From Calothrix sp. NIES-2100 (GTDB lineage Bacteria > Cyanobacteriota > Cyanobacteriia > Cyanobacteriales > Nostocaceae): a DNA stretch of 64,000 nt. How positions within the stretch are numbered: the stretch's first letter is position 1; each line of letters opens with the position of its first letter. The stretch spans positions 7,576,645-7,640,644 of the forward strand of contig NZ_AP018178.1 in NCBI RefSeq assembly GCF_002368195.1, read 5' to 3'. The translations under genes and the position numbers were made by a program. This document shows positions 37,070 through 44,829 of the stretch, one piece after another. Under the pieces are notes generated by a model that worked only from the letters and a program-made list of their open reading frames with translations, searched no databases and was not told where the DNA came from.

Positions 37070-37882
37070 ATGCGTCCTTTGAATTTATCTAAATTTGCTT
37101 TGGCTGGTATCTTTGCTCTCAGTTGTGTTGCTGTACCCTTATCTACGTCTGTTTTTGCTCAATCAGGCTCTTCCGGCGGTAGTGGTTCCTCAGGTAGCAG
37201 TACTGGTGGTACTACAGGTAGCGGTAGCACTGGTACGACAGGTGGCAGTACTGGTACTACAGGTAGCGGTAGCACTGGTACGACAGGTGGCAGTACTGGT
37301 ACTACAGGTACGACAGGCACAGGCAGTAGTGGTACTACAGGTACAGGCAGTAATGGTACAACAGGCACAGGCAGTACTGGCACGACAGGCACAGGCAGTA
37401 CTGGCACGACAGGCACAGGCAGTACTGGCACAACAGGTACAGGCAGTACTGGCACTACGGGCACAGGCAGTACTGGTACGACAGGCACAGACAGTACTGG
37501 CACTACAGGTACAGATGGTACTGGTACAACAGGTAGCGGTAGTACTGGTACAACAGGTACAGGCAGTACTGGTACAACAGGTACAGATGGTACTGGTACA
37601 ACAGGCACAGGCAGTACTGGTACAACAGGTAGCGGTAGCAGTGGTACAACAGGTACAGGCACTACGGGTACAGATAGTACTGGCAGTACTGGCACTACGG
37701 GTACTACAACTAACCCCTCGTTGCGAGGAACCAGCGATGTGAGGGGCGATCGCGGTTCTAACTGGGGTTGGTTAGGATTACTTGGTTTAGCAGGTTTAGC
37801 AGGTCTAACTCGTAATCGCGAAAAGCCTCGCGCTTATCAAGACCCTAATCAAGTCACTGGTTCTGGCTCAACAAGATATTAG
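37070..37882 (+). CDS. Exported Gly/Ser/Thr-repeat protein with WGxxGxxG-type C-terminus
   Basis: This gene encodes 270 residues. A signal peptide (FALAGIFALSCVAVPLSTSVFAQ) is followed by about 170 residues of low complexity, mainly GSTGTTGT octapeptides encoded by 24-bp tandem units (about 37160-37700). It ends with WGWLGLLGLAGLAGLTRNREK, which matches the WGxxGxxG pattern: Trp-Gly, a hydrophobic helix, then Arg. That is a sorting or membrane-anchor signal seen in exported bacterial proteins. A cell-surface or sheath protein is likely. The repeat number can change by slippage without a frameshift because the unit is a multiple of three. Confidence 0.82.
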   Translation: MRPLNLSKFALAGIFALSCVAVPLSTSVFAQSGSSGGSGSSGSSTGGTTGSGSTGTTGGSTGTTGSGSTGTTGGSTGTTGTTGTGSSGTTGTGSNGTTGTGSTGTTGTGSTGTTGTGSTGTTGTGSTGTTGTGSTGTTGTDSTGTTGTDGTGTTGSGSTGTTGTGSTGTTGTDGTGTTGTGSTGTTGSGSSGTTGTGTTGTDSTGSTGTTGTTTNPSLRGTSDVRGDRGSNWGWLGLLGLAGLAGLTRNREKPRAYQDPNQVTGSGSTRY

Positions 37883-37889
37883 AACGTTT

Positions 37890-37926
37890 CTAGATCCCCG
37901 ACTTCTTTAAGAAGTCGGGGATCTAG
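37890..37926. terminator. Perfect GATCCCCGACTTCTT hairpin between convergent genes
   Basis: CTAGATCCCCGACTTCTT and its exact inverse are separated by two bases, giving a stem of about 17 bp, 8 bp after the stop codon of the repeat protein. It is the best copy of the family also present at 4252 and 43531. The convergent position suggests bidirectional termination. Confidence 0.75.
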
Positions 37927-37968
37927 AAAGGAGCAACCACTCATAACTGCAGTAAAATCCGCTAGATG

Positions 37969-39294
37969 TTAGCACCAAGTTTCCGGGATTTCGAGAGTTT
38001 CTGGAAGAACGGTTGTGCGATCGCCAAACGCTAATTCCAGTTGCTGTAAGTCTAAATTTTCACATCTAGTCATGTCTGCGCCAAAAATTCGCGCTTTCTG
38101 GAAAATTGCCTGTTTTAAGTTCGTACCAGTAAGAATTGTGTCTTGGAGGTTAGCTTCATAGAAGTTTGCTTGTTCTAAATTCGCTTCATAGAGGTTAGCT
38201 TGCTGTAGGTTAGCAGTACTGAATAAGACGGCTTCTAAGTTTGCACCGATCATTTTTGCGCCTTGCAAGTTACTACCAATCAGGTTTGCTCCCACGAGGT
38301 TGCTTCCCTCTAAGTTCGCTGCTTCTAAGTTAGTGTCACAAAGAATAGCTGCTTCTAAATTAGCGTTCTCAAGTATGGCTCCTTGTAAGTTGGCATCATA
38401 AAGAATTGCCCCTTGCAAGTCAGCTTCATATAATACTGCTTTAGATAAATTCACTTTTCGCAAAACCGCTTCTTGGAGATTCGCTTCAGCAAATATAGCT
38501 TTTCTCAAGTTGGCTTCATAAAGAACTGCGCCGCAGAGATTTGCTTCTGTTAAATCTGCTCCTGATAAGTCGGCTCCTATCAGGTTTACCCATTGTAAAT
38601 TGGCTCCAGTTAAAATGGCTCCAGAAAGGTCAGCTTCCATGAGATCAGCGCCGCTGATATTTATATCGCGTAAATCTAGTTTCTTTTTGGGCAAATCAAA
38701 CAGAGTATTACGTCTGCCAATTACAGTCAGGGCTGTTTGAATATCTGTAGGAATTTTTGCTGATAAATTATCCGCATCTTTATCATATGCTGAGGCATTT
38801 TGTCGAACAAAAGCGGCAAGAATTTCCATAATTGTCCAATGATGTTTAGGAAAATCCCTGGCAATTCTTTCTAACTCGTATATTGCCGCAAACCTTGTTT
38901 CTATTTTTTCATGACCTAGATGTTCGATTGCTTGATAAAATCTTTTGTCAACTAATTCTTCTGGATTAGTTTCTGTATAATTTATACCAATTTTTGTATT
39001 TTGCTTACGCTCCATAATTCCGGAAATAATTTGTGTTAATACACTCTGACCCACTGCCAGAGAAAGTTTTGATGTATAGTAAGCATTAATGCTAATTACT
39101 ATTCCCCAAACAACAATTAAAATTATTGTGATTATTTTAGTAATGATTGCTATTGTTTGAAAGATAGATACTTCCTGAAAACTCAACCACCAGCACATAA
39201 TTAAAGTTAATGATAGAACAAGTATGGTAGTAATATAAATAAACCAATTAGTGAGTCCATCTAACTTGAATAAAGACATAGAATTAGTCTTCAT
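37969..39294 (-). CDS. Pentapeptide-repeat protein, membrane-anchored, paralogue 1
   Basis: This gene encodes 441 residues. The start is the ATG at 39294, because AGAAGGAG lies 6 bases upstream; the in-frame TTG at 39312 overlaps that site. Two N-terminal membrane helices (about 15-35 and 45-68) precede a conserved helical module (FYQAIEHLGHEKIETRFAAIYELERIARDFPKHHWTIMEILAAFVRQNA, then IPTDIQTALTVIGRR). About 40 pentapeptides of the A(D/N)LxG type follow and form a right-handed quadrilateral beta-helix. The ends are capped by CENLDLQQLELAFGDRTT. It is the first of three paralogues in a row. The function is unknown; a docking scaffold is likely. Confidence 0.88.
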   Translation of the reverse strand: MKTNSMSLFKLDGLTNWFIYITTILVLSLTLIMCWWLSFQEVSIFQTIAIITKIITIILIVVWGIVISINAYYTSKLSLAVGQSVLTQIISGIMERKQNTKIGINYTETNPEELVDKRFYQAIEHLGHEKIETRFAAIYELERIARDFPKHHWTIMEILAAFVRQNASAYDKDADNLSAKIPTDIQTALTVIGRRNTLFDLPKKKLDLRDINISGADLMEADLSGAILTGANLQWVNLIGADLSGADLTEANLCGAVLYEANLRKAIFAEANLQEAVLRKVNLSKAVLYEADLQGAILYDANLQGAILENANLEAAILCDTNLEAANLEGSNLVGANLIGSNLQGAKMIGANLEAVLFSTANLQQANLYEANLEQANFYEANLQDTILTGTNLKQAIFQKARIFGADMTRCENLDLQQLELAFGDRTTVLPETLEIPETWC

Positions 39295-39522
39295 TGTTGA
39301 CTCCTTCTTCAATTAAGTTTATCCATAGTATTATTTGCCAGTCTCTTTTAGTACAGTAAAAATACTGACTTAATGAATAAATAAATTTGGCTATAAAAAA
39401 ATCTATATAAATTTACTGATAAATAATAGAAACTACTGTAATTATGCACGAGCCAACCCCGTCAACAGTCAACAGTCAACAATCAACAACTTTGAGCGGA
39501 ATAATTTATTTTTTGGAGTTCC

Positions 39523-41010
39523 CTAACCAGGTTTTCGCCAGTGTGTTGGGGCTTCGACATAATCCGGTAGGCGAGTTGTGCGATCGCCTGCTGCTGCTGT
39601 AATTTGTTGTAATTCTAAATTTTTCACCCCTGTCAAAATCGCCCCTTCTAATTTGACATCACAAAGGTTCGCCCCCAAGAGGTTAGCTCCCATCAGATTT
39701 GCACCGTGGAGATTGGCTTCATAGAGGATTGCTTTAGAAAGGTTAGCGCCGATGAGGTTGGCTCGATACAAATCAGCTTCCGCCAAGCTGGCTTCTGACA
39801 GGTTGGCAAAAAAGATTTCTGTTTGCTGAAGTTTCGCCGCATTGAGGTTAGCTCCTTGCAGGTTGGCTCCATTCAAGTTCGCCCCTTGCAGGTTGGCTCC
39901 AATTAATCCTGTCAGCTGCAAGTTGGCTTTACCAAGCTTTGCTCCTTGCAAATTAGCGAGAAATAATTTGGCTCCTGAGAGATTGGCAACTTTTAGGGTT
40001 GCTTGTTGTAAATTAGCTTTATATAAGTTGGCTGCGTGCAAATTAGCTGCACGCAAACTTGCTCCTGCAAGATTAGCTCCCCGCAGGTTAGCTCCAGACA
40101 AATTAGCACGATTCAGGTTTGCCCAACAAAGATCAGCTCCACTGAGGTTGACTTTGGGTAGGTTGGCTTCATAAAGTATACTTCCAGTGAGTTTCGTTCC
40201 ACTCAGATCTGCACCAGTCAAAGCAGCACCCCGCAAATCTGCACCAGATAAGTCAGCACCCCGAAAATCAACTCCTTCTAAATTAGCTCCTGGTAAATCT
40301 GCTCGTCTAATATCTGTATTCCGTAAATCTATTTTCTGATTTTCTCGGTCATGGAGATAATTACGTCTAGCAATGACTGTGAGAGCTACTTGTATATCAG
40401 TGGGAATTTTGGCTGATTGCTCTGGTAAATTCACATCCAACTGTTGTGTACGCTGGTTCTCGTTTCTGTGGTTGTCAAAATCGATAGACGCTAGATATTC
40501 CTCAGTTGTTTGCCCGCGATCGCGGATAGGAGCATTTTCCCGCACAAAAGCTGTGAGGATTTCCATAATTGTCCAGTGTTCTGACGGAAATTCCTGAGCG
40601 ACTCTTTCTAAAGCATAAATTGCCCCCGTGCGGGTTTCGCTCTTATCATGTCCCAGCTGGGCAATTGCTGTCATAAACCGTTCGGCAATCAGCTTATCTT
40701 GAGATAGTTTAGCATTTTGCAGCCCCAGTTCAATATTTCTTTCAGCAGCGATCGCACTTTTATGTAAGGCTTGGGCACGCTTGGCTCCATAGTAAGCATT
40801 CACCAGCAATGCCAAACCTAGAAAAATGATGGCGATCGTCGCTAATGCTTGAATACCATATTCTATTTGTTGCTGAATTGATAATTGCCGAATCTTTGAT
40901 AATACAAAGACAATTAAACTCAATAAGAGAGCAAATATAACTGTTATAACTATTAACCAATTTAAGAGTACGCCTGTCTTGTTAGCAGACATTGCAGAAA
41001 TGTTCCTCAC
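39523..41010 (-). CDS. Pentapeptide-repeat protein, membrane-anchored, paralogue 2
   Basis: This gene encodes 495 residues with the same architecture as the neighbour at 37969. It has two N-terminal membrane helices (LLNWLIVITVIFALLLSLIVFVL and IQALATIAIIFLGLALLVNAYY), the module RFMTAIAQLGHDKSETRTGAIYALERVAQEFPSEHWTIMEILTAFVREN and IPTDIQVALTVIARR, about 45 pentapeptides, and the cap NLELQQITAAAGDRTTRLPDYVEAPTHW. The cap resembles that of paralogue 1, evidence of duplication. A repeat end (ATAATTTATTTTTTGGAGTTCC) abuts the stop codon. Confidence 0.9.
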   Translation of the reverse strand: MRNISAMSANKTGVLLNWLIVITVIFALLLSLIVFVLSKIRQLSIQQQIEYGIQALATIAIIFLGLALLVNAYYGAKRAQALHKSAIAAERNIELGLQNAKLSQDKLIAERFMTAIAQLGHDKSETRTGAIYALERVAQEFPSEHWTIMEILTAFVRENAPIRDRGQTTEEYLASIDFDNHRNENQRTQQLDVNLPEQSAKIPTDIQVALTVIARRNYLHDRENQKIDLRNTDIRRADLPGANLEGVDFRGADLSGADLRGAALTGADLSGTKLTGSILYEANLPKVNLSGADLCWANLNRANLSGANLRGANLAGASLRAANLHAANLYKANLQQATLKVANLSGAKLFLANLQGAKLGKANLQLTGLIGANLQGANLNGANLQGANLNAAKLQQTEIFFANLSEASLAEADLYRANLIGANLSKAILYEANLHGANLMGANLLGANLCDVKLEGAILTGVKNLELQQITAAAGDRTTRLPDYVEAPTHWRKPG

Positions 41011-41101
41011 AACTCAGGATTATTACTTATCTTCTGAGGCAAAAAGTATATCATTTAGCATATAATTTGCATATTCTCCATTAGACGTAATTTATTGCGC
41101 T

Positions 41102-41226
41102 TTGCGTGTCAGTTGTCATTTGTCATTTGTCATTTGTCATTTGTCATTTGTCATTTGTCATTTCTCCGCGTCCCCGCGTCCCCTTGTCCCCCTCATCTCC
41201 CCTTCCCCCCTTCCCCCTTCCCCTCC
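41102..41226. repeat. TCATTTG heptamer array between two pentapeptide genes
   Basis: Seven or so head-to-tail TCATTTG heptamers (about 41107-41163) are the inverse complement of the CAAATGA array found before the genes at 4830, 55480 and 56614. They are followed by a C-rich tract (CCCCTTCCCCCCTTCCCCC). Confidence 0.85.
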
Positions 41227-41973
41227 TCATCCCTCAGAAAATTTCGCCTCTCTCAAGTTTGCTCCATCAAGTATGGCATCCTGGAGAATTGCACCATCCA
41301 GCTTTGCTAAGTATAAATTTGCTCGATATAAGTTGGCTCCAGCCAGGTTGGCTCCTGAAAGATTAGCTGCACTTAAAATTGCTTCGTTGAGATTAGCTCC
41401 AGCCAGGTTGGCTCCCGAAAGATTAGCCGCAGTCAGGATGGCTCCATGCAAATTCGCGCTACACAAATCTGCTCCCGAAAGATTAGTTTGATAAAGGTTT
41501 GTCTGCTGTAAATTTGCCCCACAGAGTTTAGCGCCTCTAATATCTATGTAGCTCAAATCTAGTGGTTCACTTTCTTTATCTTTGTAAGCATTTCTTTTAG
41601 CTAGCACCGATAAGGCTGCTTGAATATCGACACGAATTGTTGCTAATGGGTTGTCCTTGGCTTCTTTTTCTGGCTCTTTTTGAGCATTATTGCGGATAAA
41701 ACTCGTCAGAGATGCCATGATTTTTCCATGTAATTTTGGATCTTCTTGAGCCATTGTGGCTAAATCATCAAATACAGCCAAATTGATTTCTCTATTTTGG
41801 CGTTCTAGCTGTTCAATTGCTAGGTGAAAACGTTGTGTATAAGAATATTTAGGAATAATTTGTACTTGGTTATCGTTAGCAAATATTGCTTGATAGATTT
41901 TTTCTAATAACAATATATTTTTTGGATTCCAAGTTTTTGCCGTATTGTAAGCACTTGCAATTCGTTTTAACAT
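41227..41973 (-). CDS. Pentapeptide-repeat protein, paralogue 3, shorter and soluble
   Basis: This gene encodes 248 residues. It lacks the membrane helices of its two neighbours but keeps a diverged version of the helical module (RFHLAIEQLERQNREINLAVFDDLATMAQEDPKLHGKIMASLTSFIRNNA, then IRVDIQAALSVLAKRN). About 20 pentapeptides follow (LCGANLQQTNLYQTNLSGAD). There is no C-terminal cap; it ends within the repeats (LREAKFSEG), so it may be a truncated paralogue. It lies upstream of paralogue 2 on the same strand. Confidence 0.85.
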   Translation of the reverse strand: MLKRIASAYNTAKTWNPKNILLLEKIYQAIFANDNQVQIIPKYSYTQRFHLAIEQLERQNREINLAVFDDLATMAQEDPKLHGKIMASLTSFIRNNAQKEPEKEAKDNPLATIRVDIQAALSVLAKRNAYKDKESEPLDLSYIDIRGAKLCGANLQQTNLYQTNLSGADLCSANLHGAILTAANLSGANLAGANLNEAILSAANLSGANLAGANLYRANLYLAKLDGAILQDAILDGANLREAKFSEG

Positions 41974-42177
41974 ACCCGAAGTTATTTTTAATAATTTAGA
42001 TATTTTCTACCCAAAAAAATAATCTAATTTAAGTAATTATACCACCAACCAATGTAATTACTCTGTACCCCTTTAATTTAGCAATAATCAGTAATATATA
42101 GTAGCCAGAGAATTAAATCAGCTAAACGAAAATAATTAGTAAGTGGCTGATCGGCTCACAATAGATAAAGGAACAGC

Positions 42178-43392
42178 ATGTACTCAAATATGGAGATGCA
42201 GCAGGATAGAGAGCCAATATTAAAAAATTTGGTACTGGTTGGTGGTGGTCACAGCCATGCAATTGTGCTGAGGATGTTTGGGATGAAACCTCTACCGGGT
42301 GTGCGTTTAACTTTGATTACTACAAATTCAGATACACCTTATTCTGGGATGCTTCCCGGACACATTGCTGGTTTTTACACCCATGATGAATGCCATATTG
42401 ATTTACGAGTATTAACCCAATTTGCCCAAGCACAGTTATACCTTGACCAAGTTATTAATCTGGATTTGAAAAATCATCAAGTAATTTGTGCTAATCGCCC
42501 TGCGGTAGATTTTGATGTCCTGTCTGTTGATATTGGCAGTACTCCGGCAAAAATATCTGTATCCGATGCAGCAGAATATGTAATTCCCGCAAAACCAGTA
42601 TCAGAATTGCTCAAACATTGGGATGAATTACTGAGAAATGTGGCAGAAAAACTGCAAAAACCGATAACTATTGCGATCGCCGGCGGTGGTGCTGGTGGTG
42701 TAGAATTGGCGCTATCGATGCAAGCACAGTTACAGCGGATTTTACAGCCATCGGGGATTCTGGAAATTCATTTATTCCAGCGCGATCGCCAACTGATGGC
42801 GAAGTATGATCAATCAGTACAGCAAGCAGCTAGCCAAATTCTTACCCAGCGGGGTATTCAACTCCATTTAGGAGAAACTGTCACTCAAGTCACACCCCTA
42901 ACAGAGAAGGAAAATCCACAGATATTACAAATTCAATGTGAATCGGGATTGACAGTAGAGTGTGACAAAATTTTTTGGGTAACTCAAGCTGCTGCACCTG
43001 AGTGGTTAAAATCTACAGGACTGAGAACTGATGACCAAGGCTTTATTTTAGTAGAAGACACATTACAATCCCCATCTCACCCCGATGTATTCGCCGCCGG
43101 TGACATTGCGACAATGATTAATCATCCCCGCCCCAAAGCTGGGGTATTTGCTGTGCGACAAGGTAAACCTTTGTTTGAGAATTTACAGCGGTATGTCTTA
43201 GGTAAACCGCTCAAACCTTATATACCGCAAAAGCAATATTTAAGTTTAATTGGTACAGGAGATAAAAAAGCGATCGCCACAAAAGGTGGATTCACTTTAC
43301 CACCCCATAAATTATTGTGGCTTTGGAAAGATTGGCTTGATCGTCGCTTTATGCAACGCTTTCAACAGCTACCAAAAATAAAAGATATATAG
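42178..43392 (+). CDS. FAD-dependent NAD(P)H oxidoreductase, SelD-associated type, lacking SelD
   Basis: This gene encodes 404 residues. The FAD-binding motif is LVLVGGGHSHAIVLRMFGMKPLPGVRLTLI (about 18-47), with YSGMLPGHIAGFY, the NAD-binding IAIAGGGAGGVELALSMQAQL and the second FAD motif VFAAGDIATM. The GGGHSH and SGMLPG signatures are those of the NDH-2-like family fused to, or next to, selenophosphate synthetase SelD (TIGR03169-type). In Nostoc relatives the two are commonly one polypeptide of over 700 residues. Here the frame stops after RRFMQRFQQLPKIKDI and no SelD sequence follows in the window. Confidence 0.85.
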   Translation: MYSNMEMQQDREPILKNLVLVGGGHSHAIVLRMFGMKPLPGVRLTLITTNSDTPYSGMLPGHIAGFYTHDECHIDLRVLTQFAQAQLYLDQVINLDLKNHQVICANRPAVDFDVLSVDIGSTPAKISVSDAAEYVIPAKPVSELLKHWDELLRNVAEKLQKPITIAIAGGGAGGVELALSMQAQLQRILQPSGILEIHLFQRDRQLMAKYDQSVQQAASQILTQRGIQLHLGETVTQVTPLTEKENPQILQIQCESGLTVECDKIFWVTQAAAPEWLKSTGLRTDDQGFILVEDTLQSPSHPDVFAAGDIATMINHPRPKAGVFAVRQGKPLFENLQRYVLGKPLKPYIPQKQYLSLIGTGDKKAIATKGGFTLPPHKLLWLWKDWLDRRFMQRFQQLPKIKDI

Positions 43393-43530
43393 CAGTTATA
43401 TAGCGGTTTTCAAATCGGTGAGGTACAGTTTTAAATCGTAAAGCCTGTAGGGGCGGGGTTTCCCCGCCTTCGGTTGTATTTCATCCAAGTGAGAACCGCT
43501 ATATTTGATTTGTAAAATTCAACAGACTCA

Positions 43531-43561
43531 GATCCCTGACTTCTTAAAGAAGTCGGGGATC
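43531..43561. repeat. GATCCC(C/T)GACTTCTT hairpin, third copy
   Basis: GATCCCTGACTTCTT and AAGAAGTCGGGGATC form a 15-bp stem with one T/G mismatch. It lies 139 bp after the SelD-associated oxidoreductase gene and belongs to the family at 4252 and 37890. Confidence 0.65.
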
Positions 43562-43687
43562 TTGTTGTTCAACTGAAGCAGTTTGCGATCGCCTTCTCCA
43601 TTCTCACCTAACATGTGTAGAGAGCTACGCTGGTGATACCTCTGACCCTTCATTTAATCAAAAAACCCTCGTAAGGGTGAGGTAACC

Positions 43688-43881
43688 CATTGGTGTCAAC
43701 TTAAGTCAAAACGCTTATCCCACAGGCCTTTTACCCCACCCCTCAATCCCCTCCCCGTAAACGGGGAGGGGACGTTTTGGCTTTAGACAAAACTGGGGTG
43801 GGGTAATGCGGATCTTGATAGTACGTGATTTTGTATCAAATCACATCTTGGCAAGGGGTTCACGTTAAGTTGACACGTATG
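43688..43881 (+). mobile_element. MITE copy B, 194 bp
   Basis: It begins CATTGGTGTCAACTTAAGT and ends ACGTTAAGTTGACACGTATG, inverted repeats sharing GTGTCAACTTAA. The flanking 9-mers GAGGTAACC and GGGGTTACC agree at 7 of 9 positions. The interior contains CCCCTCCCCGTAAACGGGG. It is the same element as copies A (opposite orientation) and C. Confidence 0.85.
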
Positions 43882-44151
43882 GGGGTTACCCCGCCCCTAC
43901 AATCGTCTGAAATGACGAAAAATCCTTCGGGACTTACAACAAATAAATTACCCATATTCCGTAGTGCGAGCCGGAAAGCTCGCTGATGTTCATTCATCGA
44001 GTGAGACGCTCGCACTACAAATTTATTGGGTATTTAAAAAATTGGATGTCCCTTGTGTCAAGGGTGATACCCCTGATTCGCCAAGAGTATCCGCTTCTTG
44101 TCGCCAGACATCGCACCTGTGTACTTACTTGATCGCGGTGCGACAAAGTTT

Positions 44152-44425
44152 GAAGCCGATCAAAACGACTTTGACGACGATAAATACGATATTGATGACG
44201 ATCAACACGACTTTTACGCCGATAAATACGATATTGATGACGATCAAAACGACTTTTACGCCGATAAATACGATATTGATGACGATCAACACGACTTTTA
44301 CGCCGATAAATACGATATTGATGACGATCAACACGACTTTGACGACGATAAATACGATATTGATGACGATCAACACGACTTTTACGCCGATAAATACGAT
44401 GTTGAAGCCGATCAACACGACTTAG
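44152..44425 (+). repeat. 42-bp tandem repeat array (two 21-bp half-units)
   Basis: About six units of 42 bp each contain GACGATCAACACGACTTT and TACGCCGATAAATACGATATT. The plus strand is open in two frames and the minus strand in one. One plus frame (44098-44448) would encode very acidic heptads such as DKYDIDD and DQHDFYA. There is no ribosome-binding site and no flanking protein-like sequence, so a non-coding tandem repeat is favoured. Confidence 0.8.
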
Positions 44426-44593
44426 AGCTATCTTTTGCTGATAAGTAGCTCAACGTAAATAAATATAATATGTTTTGTCATTGCGTAAAGCCTTCGGCAT
44501 AGCTTCGCTTAACGCGAAGCGTCTCGTAGAGAGGAACGAAGCAATCGCAAAGACTGGCAATTCGAGCGCAGAATGAAGCAGTAAGATTAGCGT

Positions 44594-44704
44594 GTTTCAA
44601 TCCCTAATAGGGATTTTAATTAATTGCAATCAAGAGTATTGCTCAGTCGTAGTTTTAGCTATTAGGCGTTTCAATCCCTAATAGGGATTTTAATTAATTG
44701 CAAT
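44594..44704 (-). CRISPR. CRISPR array, leader-distal part (2 repeats)
   Basis: Two exact 37-bp repeats lie at 44594-44630 and 44668-44704. On the plus strand each begins GTTTCAATCCCTAATAGGG and ends TTAATTAATTGCAAT. They are separated by a 37-bp spacer. On the minus strand the repeat ends GGGATTGAAAC, the typical 3' end that yields the ATTGAAAC crRNA tag, so transcription is predicted on the minus strand. This block is cut off from the rest of the array by a group II intron. Confidence 0.95.
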
Positions 44705-44829
44705 AATATGACTACTACGAGAGAGAAAAATCTTACTGGTTGGGTCGATGGGGGGTATTATCCCCCGCACCTCCCATTTCAATCTGGACGTGCGCCTTTC
44801 GGTGCATCCAGCTTTCGACAAATCTGAGG

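Larger units (their letters stand above)
43393..44593. repeat. 1.2-kb repeat-filled spacer before the CRISPR array
   Basis: In order: a GTAGGGGCGGGGTTTCCCCG hairpin (about 43448), a GATCCCTGACTTCTT hairpin (43531-43561), MITE copy B (43688-43881), a GTAGTGCGAGC / GCTCGCACTAC inverted repeat (about 43960-44020), a 42-bp tandem array (44152-44425), and an interspersed repeat with CGAAGCGTCTCGTAGAGAGG (about 44490-44540). No gene is supported in this stretch. Confidence 0.75.

Noticed and set aside
37095..37742. Two further long open frames across the Gly/Ser/Thr repeat gene (plus frame 2 and minus strand)
   Set aside because: They are valine- or proline-rich translations of the same 24-bp repeat in other frames and lack a signal peptide or ribosome-binding site.
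43964..44448. Possible acidic heptad-repeat protein over the 42-bp array
   Set aside because: Three frames are open at once because the unit is a multiple of three; no ribosome-binding site or non-repeat coding sequence supports a gene. Kept only as a repeat feature.
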